Positions 62,190-64,000 of a stretch of DNA of 64,000 bases are shown here, in pieces. This DNA comes from Lepidodermella squamata (lineage: Eukaryota; Gastrotricha): the NCBI GenBank assembly GCA_047495785.1, contig JBLDXI010000019.1, positions 248,001 to 312,000 of the forward strand. The letters are read 5' to 3'. Each line of letters opens with the position of its first letter. Within the stretch, counting starts at the first letter, position 1. The position numbers were made by a program, and so were the translations under genes. The notes below the pieces were generated by a model, which searched no databases, was not told the DNA's origin, and was given only the letters and a program-made list of their open reading frames with translations.

Positions 62190-63747
62190 ATGGACGAAAA
62201 TGGTCCCTACGCTGTCTGGGAATACACCGAAAGCGACAGCTTCGGCTGCAGCTGGATCGGCTTCACATACAACATGGATGGGAAAACTAAGCCGAAAATC
62301 AGTACGCTCAAGACGAAACAAGTTTATAAAGTCATGTGGGAAGATCAACTTTACTCAGCCAGATTGGTGAAGATAGGTTTGTTTCCTTCAGCTGTGATGT
62401 TACAAGCTAGCCTCATTCTTCCCTGCTAAACTTTCAACAGTCGATGATTTGGAAGTCGGATCACGCGAAGCTCAAAAGCTTGATGAAATTTATTATTCCG
62501 GCGTCACTGATAACAAGAAAAAATGTAATGGACTATCTGAACCGCCTCCGAAGCTGCTTCCTGCGCCTAAGACTGCCCCTGGAAAGTCTAAGCAATTGAA
62601 TATCAAGAAGAATGACGCAAACGGAGTTGTTGTTGGGTAATTTTCAAGCCTCTTTAATTAGCCTTTCAAATTTTCTGTTGCAGCTTTGGTACACCAAAGC
62701 AGCCAACGCTGGCGTAAGTCGACTCACACCATAGCTTTTTCGGACTTGAATGATTTTTTTTCCATAGAGCCCGATCCTTGAGCGGATCAGGTAGCCAACG
62801 CAAGCCGTTGTCCTCTGTCGCCTCTAATAGGTTTTTTATCCGTTTTTCGCTAAATTATTTCCAAGGTTTTTCGTGTAAAGCAACGATCAGGAACTCGAAT
62901 TCTTCGCGGAAACTCCAAAAGCCGAGCCCACCAAAGCCGTGAAAGCCGAGCTCGCCAAAGCCGTGAAAGCCGAGCCCGCTGTCACCGAAACGCCCAGTGG
63001 AGCCCGAAAAAAGCCGGATGCTGCGGTTAAGTAAGTTTTGTTTCCTGTCTAATGGAGTCTCAAATGGCCTATTTTTTATTCAGTTGGAAAAAGCTCAACG
63101 ATATTATGGACAACGAGTCTTATGAATGGCCTGACAGCCTCAAGGAAGCGTTTGGACAGTTGCGCATCATTCTAGATTCGAAATTTACATTCAACAAGGA
63201 CAAGGTATTTATTTATTCTCCATTTATTTTCTTCACTGTTTCTGCTTTATTAGATCATTATACAGGGGTACGAACTCGATCGTAAAAGTTACAACCGACT
63301 TCACGCGAAGGCCGTGGATGATGAAGATGACGAAGCGATGTACGCACTCGGCTTGTTGCGGCTGATGTTTACGAAGAGCGAATATGTCGACAAAACGCTT
63401 ACTGGCCGGAAGCCTGGCGTCTCCAACTCGGGGCGAGCAACGGGCGATGAACACAAGCTCGACGAAGATCGGGTCAATGCCATCTACGGTGAGAATTTTT
63501 TGCAGATAATGTTCCGAGTAATAATTTTCCTCAATTTCCAGCTCAGGTTAGGTACATATTTCGAAAGAAATCTACCGACGATTTGCCTCGAGTGAAAAAG
63601 GCCATTGGCGACTTTCTCGGTGCTCAGCGCCGCAAGGAAACCCCGAAAACTCCGATCGAACTGGATGGAAGCGAGGAATCGCCGACGAAAAGTCCGCCAG
63701 CCAAGAAGCAGACACGAGCGCATGAATCGTCCAGCGATCAAGAATGA
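62190..63747 (+). CDS. BEN-domain nuclear protein (8 exons)
   Basis: Exons 62190-62376, 62441-62636, 62684-62713, 62768-62830, 62881-63030, 63084-63204, 63266-63488, 63542-63747; 391 residues, all phases agree. BEN domains bind DNA and recruit chromatin repressors. The N-terminal block (1-63) AVWEYTESDSFG... VYKVMWEDQLYSARLVKI has the strand pattern of a Tudor/agenet-like domain. The middle is Pro/Lys/Ala-rich with a KAVKAE repeat (near residues 170-190). The BEN domain spans about 270-350: ALGLLRLMFTKSEY, LTGRKPG, HKLDEDRVNAIYAQVRYIF, VKKAIGDFLGAQRR, matching the LL-LF, S-L-T/S-G, LD-R-I, V-F pattern of the family. The tail is Ser/Lys-rich. Intron 5' sites GTAAG and GTGAG are standard. Confidence 0.8.
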
Positions 63748-64000
63748 ACTTCATCAATTGTGTTCAACTTTAACAATTGTGATAACTTGAGAACTTGTGT
63801 GTTGAGAATATTGTGGAAATTATAGAAATATTGTAAACTTTCCTAGTCGATTATCTTTTTTTCACTTTCGCACACTTGCACGCTTAGAGTGCACCATTTT
63901 TCAAATTTTCGACGGGAAATGTAACAATTAAATTGTTCTATATGAAATTAGAGACGGCTTAAACTATAGACGGCTCCACACTATTAGATGACTCTCCATG
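63748..64000. other. 3' flank of the BEN gene
   Basis: AT-rich; no gene. No AATAAA seen within 100 nt of the stop. GACGGCT occurs twice near 63953 and 63971. A CACACTATT near 63979 is not matched by an inverted copy on the far side of the transposase gene. Confidence 0.4.

Noticed and set aside
58955-64000. CACTA-type terminal repeats around the transposase/BEN pair
   Set aside because: Only a 7-nt match (CGACTAG / CTAGTCG near 58998 and 63846) was found; too short to claim element ends.
1-64000. tRNA or rRNA genes
   Set aside because: I saw no convincing cloverleaf or rRNA segment by eye; a tRNA scan would settle it.

Overview
This is nuclear DNA from a small-genome animal. The evidence is many spliced genes with GT-AG introns (most 48-57 nt), AATAAA signals close behind stop codons, a LINE reverse transcriptase, a Penelope-like remnant, many TIR/foldback elements, and animal-only families (Cys-loop receptors, class C GPCR, discoidin/LamG/apple proteins, BEN domain). 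Gene gaps of 65-96 nt with acceptor-like AGs just before start codons suggest trans-splicing and operon-like transcription. I cannot name the phylum. All exon models were made by hand from reading frame, phase and paralogue comparison; there is no transcript evidence.

Layout. 1-1549: 3' part of a LINE. 1679-5091: two small single-pass membrane proteins (minus, plus). 6059-11319 (minus): ten-exon secreted apple/discoidin/LamG protein. 12409-15383 (minus): two tandem short Cdc25-like phosphatases. 16987-31847 (plus): six Cys-loop receptor genes with two dispanin-like (CD225/IFITM-type) two-helix proteins; TIR elements fill the large introns and gaps. 32671-36197 (minus): a small acidic protein and a GABA-B-like class C GPCR split by a TA-flanked MITE. 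36656-54310: an array of dispanin-like and other small 2-3-helix membrane proteins, two aquaporin exons, and a small 3-helix family (four copies, one broken). 54650-56650: a duplicated pair of 3-helix proteins. 58002-58954 (minus): an acidic six-exon protein of unknown function. 59067-63747: a divergent pair, TNP2-like transposase (minus) and BEN-domain protein (plus).

How the genes may work together. Most of 17-56 kb encodes membrane proteins from a few locally duplicated families: ligand-gated channels, dispanin-like proteins, tiny 3-helix proteins, a GPCR and a water channel. The receptors share exon sizes, an extra cysteine pair and a very short M3-M4 linker, so they look like one lineage-specific expansion, perhaps sensory. 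The strongest single observation is the MITE inside the GPCR: removing it with one TA restores one continuous reading frame of 806 codons through helix 4.
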